A stretch of 64,000 nucleotides of DNA from Piscicola geometra (lineage: Eukaryota; Annelida; Clitellata; Hirudinida; Piscicolidae): NCBI GenBank assembly GCA_943735955.1, contig OX030956.1:10794944-10858943 (forward strand), written 5' to 3'. A program made the translations under genes and the position numbers. The first letter of the stretch is position 1. Every line of letters begins with the position of its first letter. The notes under the pieces were generated by a model. The model saw only the letters and a program-made list of their open reading frames with translations. It was not told where the DNA came from and did no database searches. Below, piece after piece: positions 1-11,914 of this stretch.

Positions 1-1626
1 TTTAATACACTTTCGATTTGCATATCTCATTACGTTGCTTCGTATTTTGACGTTTCTCCCAAATGATTCACTCGCCACAAGAGAATAGGCAAGTTTGGGA
101 GATTTTAAAACACCAAGATATCTTTATGCATGCATATAGCAAGCTGAAGCAAGATTCAAATCATCTTTATGTTTAAAACAGTTTCATTAATTTCTCAAAG
201 CAGCACATATTCGCAGAAGTCTAAGGCATGATCTCTCACTTATGCTCTCTTTCACGCCGTTTGTCATGTCAAACGTGAAAGGAGAGCCTTCATAGAAGAT
301 TCAAAAATCAAATCACACATTCATTTAAACTTTTACTTTTCTTTGCATCTTTTCTTAAATAAACTTTTTTAAATTTTTTTTATTATTAATTAATGTTTAA
401 GGGCTATTAAATCATGACCAAGTGTGGTGAATGCCACAGAAGGACGATGCTGTCGTCACATCGGCACTCTGCGATGACGCTTCAAAGGGCGCTTTGTTGT
501 CCTCTTTCCAGCTCGTATAACAGAATACTCACAGGAAATAACAAATTGTAAAGTATCACATTCTCACTTTATAAATTCTTCTACTTTTTGTTTATTTCAA
601 ACGTAAAAACAATGTTTTTGTTCAATTTTGTTTGCCTACATTTTGCAGGCGCCTCGATTGAGGTTTCATCTATCTGACACGCGAATTGAATATAAAACAT
701 GGGAATATTCAGTGAGCACATGTTCCAGAAAAGCTATTTGCATGGAAATACAAGCACTTCGAGGAAATATCGATTTTAAAGCATTTGAGCCGAGTGCATT
801 AGTCCAAGCAACACAAAGCAGAAGCAAATGACAAGCTCACGAAGGCATTCTTCATTTTCCCCAATTTTTTCAAAAAGATTACATTTGTATCTTGAAGCTT
901 CCGATAAAATAAATGTATTATTTTTTATTTTAGAAAACAAAAGTTTTCGGCTAAATTATAACTTGACTGAGCACTTGGTGTCACCACAACGGCCTCACTT
1001 CTTACTAGCCCAATCTCTCCTTTCTTCTCTACCACACCCTTATTTGTTTTTTATACACTCCTAAAAACAAATTATGAGAATTCAAAAAAAAGCAAAAATA
1101 AACCACAAAAAACTCTTTTTAACTTATTTTTATTTGAACAATTTGAAAAGTTCGCCATGGCGGAGGCTCTTAGACAGTGATTCAACTCTATCTCATTTTA
1201 GAGTCAGAGAAAAAAGGCTTTTTTAACTTACTTCAATTATTTATTTTTTTTATAATTGCACGACACTTTTAGTTTGTATTTTTATGAAGTTTATTTCTAT
1301 GATCATTCGCCTCTACAAACAAAGTATCTGGTTCTTAAAAGCCTCTTCTTCTGAAGTTTGCAACTCAACCGAATTAAAGCTGAAAACAAAAAACAAAAGT
1401 TTTAAAAGACACGATTCACAGTGATTAATCAGCGAAAAGCTTTCCAGTCTTCACGGTGATTAAAAACGCTCAAATCAGACTTTCAAGAAAAATCTGTGAA
1501 AAAATAAATATTTGAAAACATTTGAAAAAGCTATTTGCGTTTTAATGAAGTCGTGGTTGGAACGTCATTGGATAGTCCACTTTGGGCCGTTTCCGACTGC
1601 TGGATCATGCAGACGCCTTGGCCGCC

Positions 1627-1635
1627 TATATAAAG
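1627..1635 (+). promoter_or_regulatory. TATA box, possible promoter of the GPCR gene
   Basis: TATATAAAG lies in a locally GC-richer stretch (about 1560-1670) within AT-rich DNA. It would start transcription near 1660, upstream of a candidate 5' UTR intron that ends just before the receptor ATG at 3259. The link to the receptor is inferred. Confidence 0.35.
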
Positions 1636-2025
1636 ACACATGCCACGCACACGCAAGCTTTGCTTCCACTCGCTTGAAATATTTGTTTTTTTAGACCAGA
1701 TTGATGCTTGAAGAAAATTGTTTATAATATTTTATCAATAAAAACTACGTAAAGAATTGTTCATAACTGTTTTAAACTTTCTTAGCCGTCAAATGTTAGT
1801 TTTTTTCGCTGATATAGTTTTGTAATCATTCCAACTTCTCTTATCTGGATTAAAATATATACCTCGGTGCTTGATTAATCTTATATTTTATATATTTTAG
1901 AAATGGTAGATTACTGAAATGTCAAGTATGAAAGCTACTTACTCGCACCATTCATATCTGCATTGAATCCAAGTTTGACGGCAGCGATGTAAAAACTTCA
2001 GTTTTGAATTTTAACTTTGAGATAA

Positions 2026-2125
2026 ATATTATTTATTAATAGAATAATTTTGAATCATATATTATTTATTAATAGAATAATTTTGAATCATATATTATTT
2101 ATTTATAGAGTAATTTGAATCATAA
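2026..2125. repeat. 38-bp tandem repeat, about 2.7 copies
   Basis: An AT-rich unit containing attatttattaatagaata and ttttgaatcata is repeated almost exactly, with a diverged third copy. Confidence 0.7.
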
Positions 2126-3258
2126 ATGAAATCACAAATGACGAATTTCCACATGTTGAACGCATTGCGCCAATTTTTACGGAACATTACGTTTGCCTTT
2201 TGGTGGATTGAGTGACCACTTGTCTGATCTCATCTCATCTTGATGCTTCCGAAATTGACAGAGCCTTGAGAAAAATATCAAATGTATTTTTTTCAAATTT
2301 GTGGTATTTTTTTCTTGCTTTAGTCCAGATCTTCGTATCTGTTTTCTTTCTCATGACAAAATTTAAATATATTCAAGTTTGTATAATTAAATATATCTTT
2401 ACTTACCGACAAGCATTTAAGATTTAAACATTTAGTAAGTCTAATAAAAAATTCAGTATTAATGCAAAATTGATTAAATATTTTTTAAGATAAAAATAAT
2501 TTGATGATTTTGAAAAATAGAGATTAGAGTTTTTGAAAGCTTTATTGATGGATTGGAAAACAATGTGTTCATTAATTCAAGAAACACTCTGAAACATTAT
2601 CTCGAAAAAACTTTTTTTAATTCAACTAAAATGCAATAAAAACTAATTAAAAAAATTTTACAATTATTTTTTTAGCCTATTGGAAAAAATGTGCTTTTTG
2701 AAGGAATTTGCATTGTCGATTAGAAGAAAAAGAATTTTTTTCTTGAACCAAATGCAACGCCAGACATTAATAAAAACCTTTACTTTTTCGATTATAATGA
2801 TTCAAAAGAACAGCAGTTATTTAGATTTTTTAATTAAAAATTAATATGAATATGACGATTATTATTGAACAAGCCCCCTGCAAAGAGCCGTTATTAATGG
2901 CTATGCGGGAGGCTGGAATATAAGAGATTTTACAAATGTCTCTGAAAACACTATGTCATTCTTGTAGAAGCTTTAGTTTGTTTAATTAAATAAAATTTTT
3001 TCAAAAAATTTGAAAAATAGTTTTTAATAAATTTATAAAAGTAATTTTTAAAGTATCTCAAATTCAAGCAAACACTTCTTTATATGAATTATAGGCTTAG
3101 GGTTCAAAGGCATTGTGTAGTCGAATGTTTTATGATCTTTGATATAGAGAAATAAAGAAGAATAATTAATGATTACTTTTAGTTTTTGAACAAATTCCAA
3201 ATTTATTGTTCTTCTCATTCACTCGCCATTCCCTCCAGCACAAGCACCAGAGTTCTAA

Positions 3259-5707
3259 ATGAACGACACAGGAAGCCACAACTGCAGAGATGATGGCAGT
3301 GACGTCAGAGGCTGCCAAGAAGTTGAAGCACTGAAGCTGCCACACGACACCGGGATCGTCATCATGAACGCCATCTTCCTGCCTGTCCTCATCACCACCA
3401 CCCTCCTCATCAACACCCTCGTGTGTCTGGTCCTCCTCAAACCACACATGCGCACCACCACCAACACCATTCTCACGGCGCTGGCTGCTGCTGACACGCT
3501 CACTGGCCTCACACCACTGCCCTGCTACTTGTACTTCTACACCGCAGGCCGCTACCAGCACTACCTCCCCTACTCCTGGTGTTTCCTCTACTTCTGCCTC
3601 ACTGACTTCCTGCCCAGCATCTTCCACACCACGTCGGTGTGGTTGACGGTGGCGCTGGCAGTCCAACGCTACATCAGCGTCTGCCACACCAACCTGGCGC
3701 AGAAGATTTGCAGCGTCAGGAAGGCTTGCATCCTCAGCGGGATTCTCCTGGTGTTCGCCTCGCTGTCGCAGATGGGGAGGTTTTTCGAGATGGACTACAC
3801 ACCAGTGAGGGTGAAGTATGTCTCCAGTGAGGGAATGCCGATGGATGCCCTCATGCAGTCTGATAATGAACTTTCAGAATCGTCTCAGAACGCAACGTAC
3901 GCACAGCAGATGATTCAATCTCAACAGCTTTCATCTCATCCGTCTTCGTTCAATTCCCAAGCGAGCTCACCTGGCAAAAGTGTCGTGATGAAACCTCATC
4001 TAGCTGAGAAAGTATCCGATGTTGCTTTTCTCTTCCAAGTTTCGAATCAGTCGTTTTCCGGTCACGTGAGCCAACTTCGGAAAACAAGAACGTCCACCAA
4101 TCGGCTCACACTCCTCAACAAAAGATCGCTTCTTTCGGAAATCAAAGATCAAAGGCATTTAGAATTCATAAAAGACAGAAATGACTTTCACCGGGAAGAA
4201 TATTCAGTATTTAGTACTCAGGACAGTCCTAGTTCAGATGAAAAGGCAAAGGTTGATCTAGAGTCTTTGAATGCTGAAAATCACGATGGAATGAGTGCGA
4301 TGGGGGTTTATTCAAATAGAAAAGATGCTCGGGTTTCGAATATTTTTCCAGAAGTAAAAATTCACAATCAGCATTCCTCAATTCCGTCGATGAAGAAAAT
4401 TCCGAATTTGAAAAGTATGCTTTCCCATTTTTTTGCTTTTACAAATGTTTTTTACATTTCTAGATTTTTTTCAATTTTACTTAAAATAAATTTTTTATTC
4501 CATAACTTAATTATGAACTCTTTCAAACTTTATATAAAATAATTCACAAACAGTGAAAACACAACTTGGCCCAAAAAAGGAAAAAAAGAAACTTTTAAAA
4601 AAAGAAAAAGATTACAAAAGAAATGCCGAAGATAATTACATCATTAGTAACCCTGAAAAACCTGGAAAACTATTGCTGCACAAGGAGGGCGTTGGCAACG
4701 GACAAAACGGCAAAAAGATTCATCATGAAAACAAAAATTTGTTGGAGAAAAATATTTTATTTGATGAAGAAGGTTCATGCCACAAAGAAAGGAAAAAACA
4801 TTTTGAAAAAAATGATTGCATGACTACAATGTCGACTCATCACAATTGCACAAAAAAACTGGAATGGCCGACAGAGAGACCTAAAAGGAAGCCAAGTCGA
4901 TCATCATTCGTTACAAATGACCTTCGGAATAACCATGTTTTTGAAAAAAATACTGAAAATAAAAAAAACATCTTTAAAAAAAATGATTTGTATAACAAAA
5001 ATGTTAAAAAAAGAAGCAATAAGGAAGAAAAAGGGAACGTCACGGAAGGAATAATCAGAGAAACAAACAACAGCAGCAAAACGCAGAACGCAGATGATGA
5101 ATTCTTTCTAGGCTGTGACTACGCCATGACCGAAACACTGGTGTCGATCCAGGACTACTACTACGGCCTGTACTACTGCTTCCGAATCCTCTTCATCCAC
5201 TTCTTGCCCTGCGCCACCCTCATCGTCATCAACTCCCTTCTCCTGAAAACGATGTGGCAAGGTCAGTCGCGGAGGAGTCGTTTGCTGAAGATGAACCGAG
5301 TGAGTGAGAGCAGACGGCTGGCGGAAGTGAACAGGACCACGCTGATGCTGGTGCTGGTGGTGGCTGTCTTCTTGGTGGTGGAACTTCCCAGCTCAGTGCT
5401 GTTCATTCTCTTCGTGCTGAAAAACTCCTTGCAGGTGCCGGTACTGGAGGACGATGGACAGGCCGAAATGGCCTCGATCGTCGTCAACCTGTGCATCCTG
5501 CTCAGCTACCCAGTCAACTTCTTCATCTACTGCGCCATGAGCACCCAGTTCAGAGACAGTTTCGTCCAACTCTTCAGAGACCTGAAAGTTCCCGCGCAAA
5601 ACAGCCATTCCTTCAGAGCCTCCCACAAACCCCTCAAGCTGAACACGCTCCAGAACAGCCCACAAACGAACAATCTTGCCAAAAAGAGAAGCGACCCGCT
5701 TCAATAA
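3259..5707 (+). CDS. Class A neuropeptide GPCR, sex-peptide/myoinhibitory-peptide receptor-like, optional giant ECL2
   Basis: Seven-transmembrane peptide receptor of the plasma membrane. Long model: exons 3259-4414 and 4554-5707 (139-bp intron, codon split A|TG), 769 aa. TM1 about 33-60, TM2 69-93, TM3 with C108, TM4 156-174, TM5 from about 588, TM6 647-675 with an ELP motif, TM7 693-717 with NFFIY instead of NPxxY. QRY (about 136-138) replaces DRY. The block around SVWLTVALAVQRYI and RFFEMDY resembles the SPR/MIP receptor group. Residues about 190-570 form a Ser/Asn- then Lys-rich insert in extracellular loop 2. The same segment can be removed as one intron, 3827-5111 (donor GTGAGG, acceptor TTCTTTCTAG), exactly in frame, giving 387 aa with a normal loop. 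The start ATG directly follows an in-frame stop; N2 is a glycosylation sequon. Ligand unknown; the FMRFamide-like receptor family is the main alternative. Confidence 0.82.
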
Positions 5708-5955
5708 TGGACTCATAAAGCATAGGCTTTGTATCTGGTGCACCATCCGTCAAACCTCTCATCCCCTGGCAGGCTCCATAAGCACGTATAACTGAATGAC
5801 TCTGCCCATTAGAAACAGCCAGTCTCACGAATTTGCTTAAATTAAAACTAAAACTAAGAAAGAAGATACATTTTCTTGAAGTTTGTCGCTAAAATGGCTT
5901 ATTAAACGTAGATTTTAAGCGATTTTCTCAGAACTTCCGTATTGTGCTGTCGTTG

Positions 5956-5961
5956 AATAAA
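5956..5961 (+). terminator. AATAAA polyadenylation signal of the GPCR gene
   Basis: Canonical AATAAA about 250 bp after the receptor stop codon, the first such hexamer downstream, followed by T-rich sequence. Confidence 0.5.
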
Positions 5962-6793
5962 GTCCATTGTGAGTCAACTATTTAAAATCTTTATTCTTAG
6001 AAATCTCTTTTTTTATAAAATAATTTTTATGAGAAATAGGAGTAAAAAAAAGAAGTTCTCTAAGCAGGAAACTATTTACCAAACATGCACCACAAACACC
6101 ATTAAATAAGCTGCTCCTGTACATATAGAGTTTCCATTCATTTCAAAAAAGAAAATATATAAAAAGTAGAAGACAATTGAATTACTAAAAAGATTTTCAA
6201 ATACATAAAAATAAGAATAAAAAAAACATTAAATCTTTGGAGTTTTGTTTGTGAGTAAGAAAATGTTTCAATAGTTACAAATATTTCTTTATCTGAATTT
6301 ATTTTTTAGCAATTTGTTTTTTTTGGAGAAGTTGTCTTTTTGACAAAGTATGTTTTTTAAAGTGGCTTCTTTTTAAAAATCGTGTTCTTTTATGTTATTT
6401 GTCAGAGTAACTAATTTGTTACAACATTTTATTTCTTTTAAAACATTTAAAACTTTTGAAGGTGCCATCAAGAGGCTATTATGGATAGTCTGCCGAGAAA
6501 TCCATGCATAATTTATACATTGTATAATGCGCAAAATTGAAACGTTGAGACGATAAGTTTTACAGTTTTAAATATAATTTATCCTGAAACTTCACGTCTG
6601 ACGCCAGATTAGTCATTTATTTTTCTTCATATTTAAAAAAGAAGGATAAGTCTTCAAGCGGTAATCGAAGAGTTTACAAATGTTTTTGAATAATTTTCAA
6701 GAAATTTTTTAAACATATTTTTTTAAAATAAATTTTTTTCGTTTTTGGAAGAACTTTTATCAATTATTCACAAATGTATAATAAATTGTAAAA

Positions 6794-6841
6794 TCAATAA
6801 ATCAATCAATCAAATCAATTTCTATAGCGCTATTTCTTCAA
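6794..6841 (-). mobile_element. SINE-type 3' tail (AGCGCTATAGAAA plus TTGATT repeats)
   Basis: Read on the minus strand: an AGCGCTATAGAAATTGATTTG core followed by simple TTGATTGATT repeats. The same core recurs at 8793, 15438 and 22128, so it marks a dispersed retroelement tail. Confidence 0.5.
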
Positions 6842-7030
6842 ATTCAAGAGCGCTGGTAAATGAATTTGTTAAACAGATATGTCTTCAGATCCATACGAAA
6901 AGTAAATAATGATATAGAAGTAGTTAAATAAGGAGGTGATGAGTTTTAAATATATGGACATCTTTAAAGAAGGGTCATCTAAGTGAGGTAATAATTGTCT
7001 AATACGTCAGTTTTCAATAGATAATAGACA

Positions 7031-7309
7031 TAAACAGTCATGTGAAGAAGATTCGTTCTGACAGTCTGTCCTTCATCTGCAGAGCTCATTTGCCTTGTGA
7101 AGTGAGTAGCCAGTGGATGCTTGCAAGCTGTGCACTGGTGTTTAAATTGAGGCCCTGGCACTTCTTCATAAACACAGTCATGTATTGAAGATTCGTTCTA
7201 ACGGTCTGTCCTTCATCTGCAGAGCTCATCTGCCTTGTAAAGTAGGTAGCCAGTGGGTTCTTGCAAACTGTGCATTAGTGCTCAATTTGAGGCCTTGGCA
7301 CTTCTTCCT
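7031..7309. repeat. 137-bp tandem duplication
   Basis: Two adjacent copies (about 7031-7167 and 7168-7309) sharing the blocks gtctgtccttcatctgcaga and gccctggcacttcttc-type ends, with scattered substitutions. No coding meaning is apparent. Confidence 0.75.
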
Positions 7310-8792
7310 TTTAAAATAAGTTTTTATTGTAGTCCGTTAGACAGTTATTGGTTGAAGATTTTAAAATAATATAATCTTTGTTGATGAATTGTTACTTACG
7401 GCTCTAAGTAGGGCTGTCAAGCGACATTCCAATTCCATTTGTAAAATCAATCTAATGATGCATTCTAAAAACCACAAGCTGAAATTATTTTTGGAACTAG
7501 GTCTCCAGGAAACCAGCCCATTGGCTAAAGATTGAATGGATGGATGGACACTTCTATTAATATTTTCTTTTTGGGAAAATTGAAATTTTAGTTATATTAC
7601 TCATAAAAATCAAGTATTTATATTGCGCAGTTTCGTTCTTACACGGGTTTTAACATATCTATTTTGTTTTATGATGAAACATAATACATCCAATATTCAA
7701 ACATTTATTCTATAAAGTTCACAAGTTTTAAATATATACTTTTCTTCTGAATATCAAACTCAAGTTAATATTGTTCTTTTACTTTTTGTGAATCTAAAGT
7801 TTTTTGTGTGACCCCAAGCGAATAAAAAATTTCTAAATAATTTTAAAATAGGAGCATGAAAGGAGCTATTATTTTTTCAACTTCTAAACATTCGTTCTAT
7901 TCACTAAACAAATTTAATGATACGACAGCAATAGTTCTAAAGACACAGTCTTTAGTTTTTTTATAAAAACATTTTAACGATTTTTTCAGATTTAATACAT
8001 GCAAATGGAGTTGATTTCATTTATTGTTTAGATAAACGGGTTCCCTTCCTAAGCAAAACCGTTCGAGATTTTCTTTTCTTTATTCCTGCTTTTTGACTAC
8101 AAGTCATGTTTATCTACTTTCTGGAGCCTCTAAGGCAATTATTTGAAAGATTTTTTATTATTTAAAAATAATTTCAGCGCAGTCTAATAAATCCCATCCA
8201 AGAAGGAAATTGCACGCCAAGTACGCAGCAGTTCCACCATTGCGTGCCTGCCCCACCCACAAGTGGCCCATCTGGTACATTAATCTATCACGTGTGGACC
8301 TTTTTAGCTTTTACTTTTTCAATTTGATTTTATTTGTTGGTGAAATAATTGATTTAAAAACATAAAAGTTGCATTTGAATTATATATATTTTTTGACAAG
8401 AGAATGTGAGTAAAAATTTGATGAAAGGTTTATAAGTACTAAGAGTTTGTAGACCAGATGGTTTTGCGTAAAAATAAAAATAGAATTTGGTATTGAAATA
8501 TAAATATATATATAAACTATTGAGTAAAGGAAGCTTTTAACGAGATTTTTCTATTAAAAAGCTCTATTTTGAAATCTTAAGCAAAAAATTTTAGCATGTA
8601 TTTTTATATCAAGACAAACCTCCAGAATATATATTGTTTAAACGAGCATTTTTTGTTTAAAAAAACATTGCACGTTTAAAAATGCGTACTTTATTAGAAA
8701 TGCGCACTTTTCGAAACTTTTTGGATACTCGAGTCCTGAGATTTAGAGCCGATGTCATTTCTAATATAAACTTCAATTCAAAAGTTTAAAAG

Positions 8793-8843
8793 AATTTGAG
8801 AAAGAGCGCTATAGAAACTTATTTGATTGATTTGATTGAATTG
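8793..8843 (+). mobile_element. SINE-type 3' tail
   Basis: Contains aaagagcgctatagaaactt followed by TTGATT repeats, the plus-strand version of the tail at 6794. The head of the element is not recognisable. Confidence 0.5.
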
Positions 8844-11036
8844 CTAATTAAAATTTAAATTATTTAAATTAATTAAGTTTCAGTTGCTATCAACGAAAGT
8901 TTTTCTTGCCAAAAATGAAATTATTATTAAAACCCGTTTTTTAATTTAATTAAAATACTTCGGCTGGCATTCCAAGATCCTTTAAACTCATTTGCGCAGC
9001 TATTTGCAATTACAAGGCTGATTCCATTTCGTAATCTTTATCGATTACCCAGAAATAGTCCGAAAGTCTCAGTGAGATTGCCTTGTGGGCTGAATGAATA
9101 GGAGCAAGAGTTAGATGATCATCCTCTCCTCTTTCGTTTAATATTATGATTTCCAACGTTAGAGGAGCATGCAGATTAAAATGTAGATTGATCTGAACTT
9201 AATTGAAAAAGACCAATACTTTAGGTATTTCCAAAAAACCTTCAAACCAGAATTTCTCAAAGTTTTAAACGACGCATTTTTTGACAACTTAATAAGGCTT
9301 TCTATCTTAATTTTCTTTGCAAAAGATTTGTCGATTTATTCTACTTAGAGGCTTTTATATTTCAAAAAAAGGTTTTGAGAGAAATCAAAATTATGACTTT
9401 TTATTTTTGCTTAAATGTAATTTTTTGAAAATACGATTTAAATTTTACACAGAACTAGTCATAAGTTTGACAAGATGTTTGGTTCAGACAGGATCCAATA
9501 GGTAAGTCAAGAAGTGTCACAATTTCAAACCTTTGATCTTTTTTACGCCTTCAGCCACCTGAAGAAAGTTTTTGCAAAGTTATTTTCTTAGTCATAAGAA
9601 TCCCTTCTTGATGGCATGTTATCATTATCAATGCAAAAACACCAATGCTTTGACTGCTTTAGTTTAATTCGTCTACAGCTTGATAGCAGGATCTTGAGGG
9701 AGTTATTAATAAAAAACCACTTGAAAGGCGTAGAAATGAAAATTATTTACACCTTATTTTTAAAAGTCTCAAGTGCCTCTCAAGTGCGTCCTCGTAATCG
9801 TCCAACCACCAGTGTCTATGTGTATGTAAAGGACAAATATGGGGCGACAAACGTGGTTTGAGGAAGGCCAACAAATCAAGTCAGAATTCCACACATGTGT
9901 GCGTGAGGCAGGTGCCCCCACACATGACCACGCCTCACATGTATCTTCGTTCAAACCACAGAGATTATATACAATATACACACCAGTTGTCTATATATAT
10001 ATAAGCCTTGGACACGGATATTCAAGTTGCATACAAGCGTAAATCCCGTCTGCTCTGAGGAGGCTTTATATAGAGGCAAGCAGACTCAAGAAGACATTTC
10101 CAGATGCTCATTGCGTTGTCTTTCTGGAAATAATTCTGTTACTTTACTGGTTTTGTTGCTACGCAGGTTTCATAGCGACGGATATAAACTCCCTTTACCA
10201 TCCCATCCGTTAGTAATATCAACACATTCCTAACTTTTATATTTTTTCTTATTAAATTTATATTTAAAACTTTTTCTCATTTTTGCCTTTATGCCATCTT
10301 CAAATGAAGAATTCACAAGACATTATATACCTTATTCCACCTTCACTCCATTTAATTCGATATAATTCATGTCGCTCTCGGACCCAAAATGCAATGTAAA
10401 CGCCAAGAAAGAGATCAAAGAGCTTCGAGGCAAAGTTTTTAAGCCTCAAAAGTGCATTTAATCAAGGTGTTTTTAGAGGAATACAGTTCGTAAACAAGGA
10501 ATGTCCTTCTACGCACTCAAACGCACAGTGATTTCCGAGTTCATAATCCCCTCATTTGAGCCTCATCATTTAACTCATATAACAGTTACATAAGAAACCG
10601 TTATTATTTTCCCAGTTCAAACACTGTGCTTAAACTATAGACTGTAAGATGACATTTTTGTCTCGATAACTTAAAAACAAGTGCAAGCGGCGATGGTGAA
10701 AGAGTGAAAGACGATGGTGAAATGGTTGAGAACCTGGTCGTTACTCCAGAACTCGTCAGTTTGATTCTTGCCTTCGTCTAGTAGCTAGCGAGGAGAGGAC
10801 TGTGAAGCGCCCCGTGGAAGTAAGGAGCACAAGAAACAAACACGAGAAGGTGAACGCCCTGTGAACCTGCGTTGGCACAGTGCTTTGATCCAACTGAGAT
10901 ATTCCGGGGGAATTCCTCTTTTCTATTGAGATTCAGACAAAGTTATCGAATTCCAAGAGATTACAATAGTTATGATATTTTTTTCAACTTCAGTAATATC
11001 AATTTTCAAGCTATATATAAAATTTCATGAATAATT

Positions 11037-11216
11037 TCTACCACCACCACTACCACCACCACCCCTACCACCACCACCACTACCACCATCACCACCCCTA
11101 CCACCACCACCACTACCACCACCACCACCCCTACCACCACCACACCCACCACCACCACCATCTTCATCAGCATCATCATCATCATCAGCCTCATCATCAT
11201 CAGCATCATCATCATA
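11037..11216. repeat. CAC/TAC and CAT trinucleotide array
   Basis: A run of CAC, TAC and CAT triplets that opens chance frames on both strands (His/Tyr or Val/Met). It is not connected to any exon. Confidence 0.85.
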
Positions 11217-11800
11217 TTGATCCTCAAGACACGATTCTCATAGCACTCTTCTCCAGCATCAATCAGCATTACCTCCATCCATCTAGCAGCCCCTTCCGAA
11301 CCTCCAATCAATTATAGTCCTCCAAACCCGTTCCTTCGCTTATCCCCGTGCGCGGAAAATAAATGTTTTATTTATATTTTATTTTCTATAAATTTTGTCT
11401 TTAAAGATAGAAAAGGAGAGGATGATTTAGTCGCCTTCTCAGAAGTCGTGACTCCAAACGCATCTCCCTTGTCTGAGAAGACAACGATTGTTATTCCACT
11501 ATTTAGGAGAAACTATTTATACATTTATTAGTCATTCATTAAAAAAACGATTTATACATTTCTTAGTCAGGCATTAATAAAAACTATTTATACGTTTCTT
11601 AGTCAGACATTACTTACTGCTAGCGTGAAAGCACTCACTAATCTTATGATATTCTTGTTTTGGAAACATCTGACATAGAAGTGAATACTTATTAGAATAT
11701 TAACTTCTTTATGCATCCATTGCGTCTTCTTTTTAGATTTTTTTCAAATTGAATTTATTAAAAAAAATAAATTGCTTTATTTTCAAGTCCGAATTTTTTC

Positions 11801-11808
11801 TATATAAG
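11801..11808 (+). promoter_or_regulatory. TATA box of the PKA-like kinase gene
   Basis: TATATAAG lies 107 bp upstream of the kinase ATG at 11915, a spacing that predicts a short 5' UTR of about 80 nt. Local GC content rises from this point. Confidence 0.55.
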
Positions 11809-11914
11809 CCGAGCTTGGGGCTTATCTCCCACTCCTCATCCCACAAGCATGCATCCATCCATTCATTGAGACTTGCACAACCCCAGTTATCTCTCCTCGC
11901 CTCCCACAGAGACG

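Larger units (their letters stand above)
1..3258. other. AT-rich upstream region, no supported gene
   Basis: I see no coding exon here. The sequence is AT-rich with only short chance open frames. It holds a good TATA box near 1627, a three-copy tandem repeat of about 38 bp at 2026-2125, and just before the receptor start a pyrimidine-rich splice acceptor (ccctccag ending near 3239). This suggests a 5' UTR intron running from a promoter near 1.6 kb to the first coding exon of the receptor, but no donor was fixed. Confidence 0.5.
5962..11800. other. Intergenic region, no supported gene
   Basis: AT-rich DNA without convincing exons. It contains two copies of a SINE-type 3' tail (6794-6841 and 8793-8843), a 137-bp tandem duplication (7031-7309) and a CAC/TAC trinucleotide array (11037-11216). 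Open frames here are short and lack family resemblance. Confidence 0.55.

Noticed and set aside
11027..11317. His/Tyr-rich small protein
   Set aside because: CAC/TAC array; both strands are open and no promoter or homologous flank is seen.
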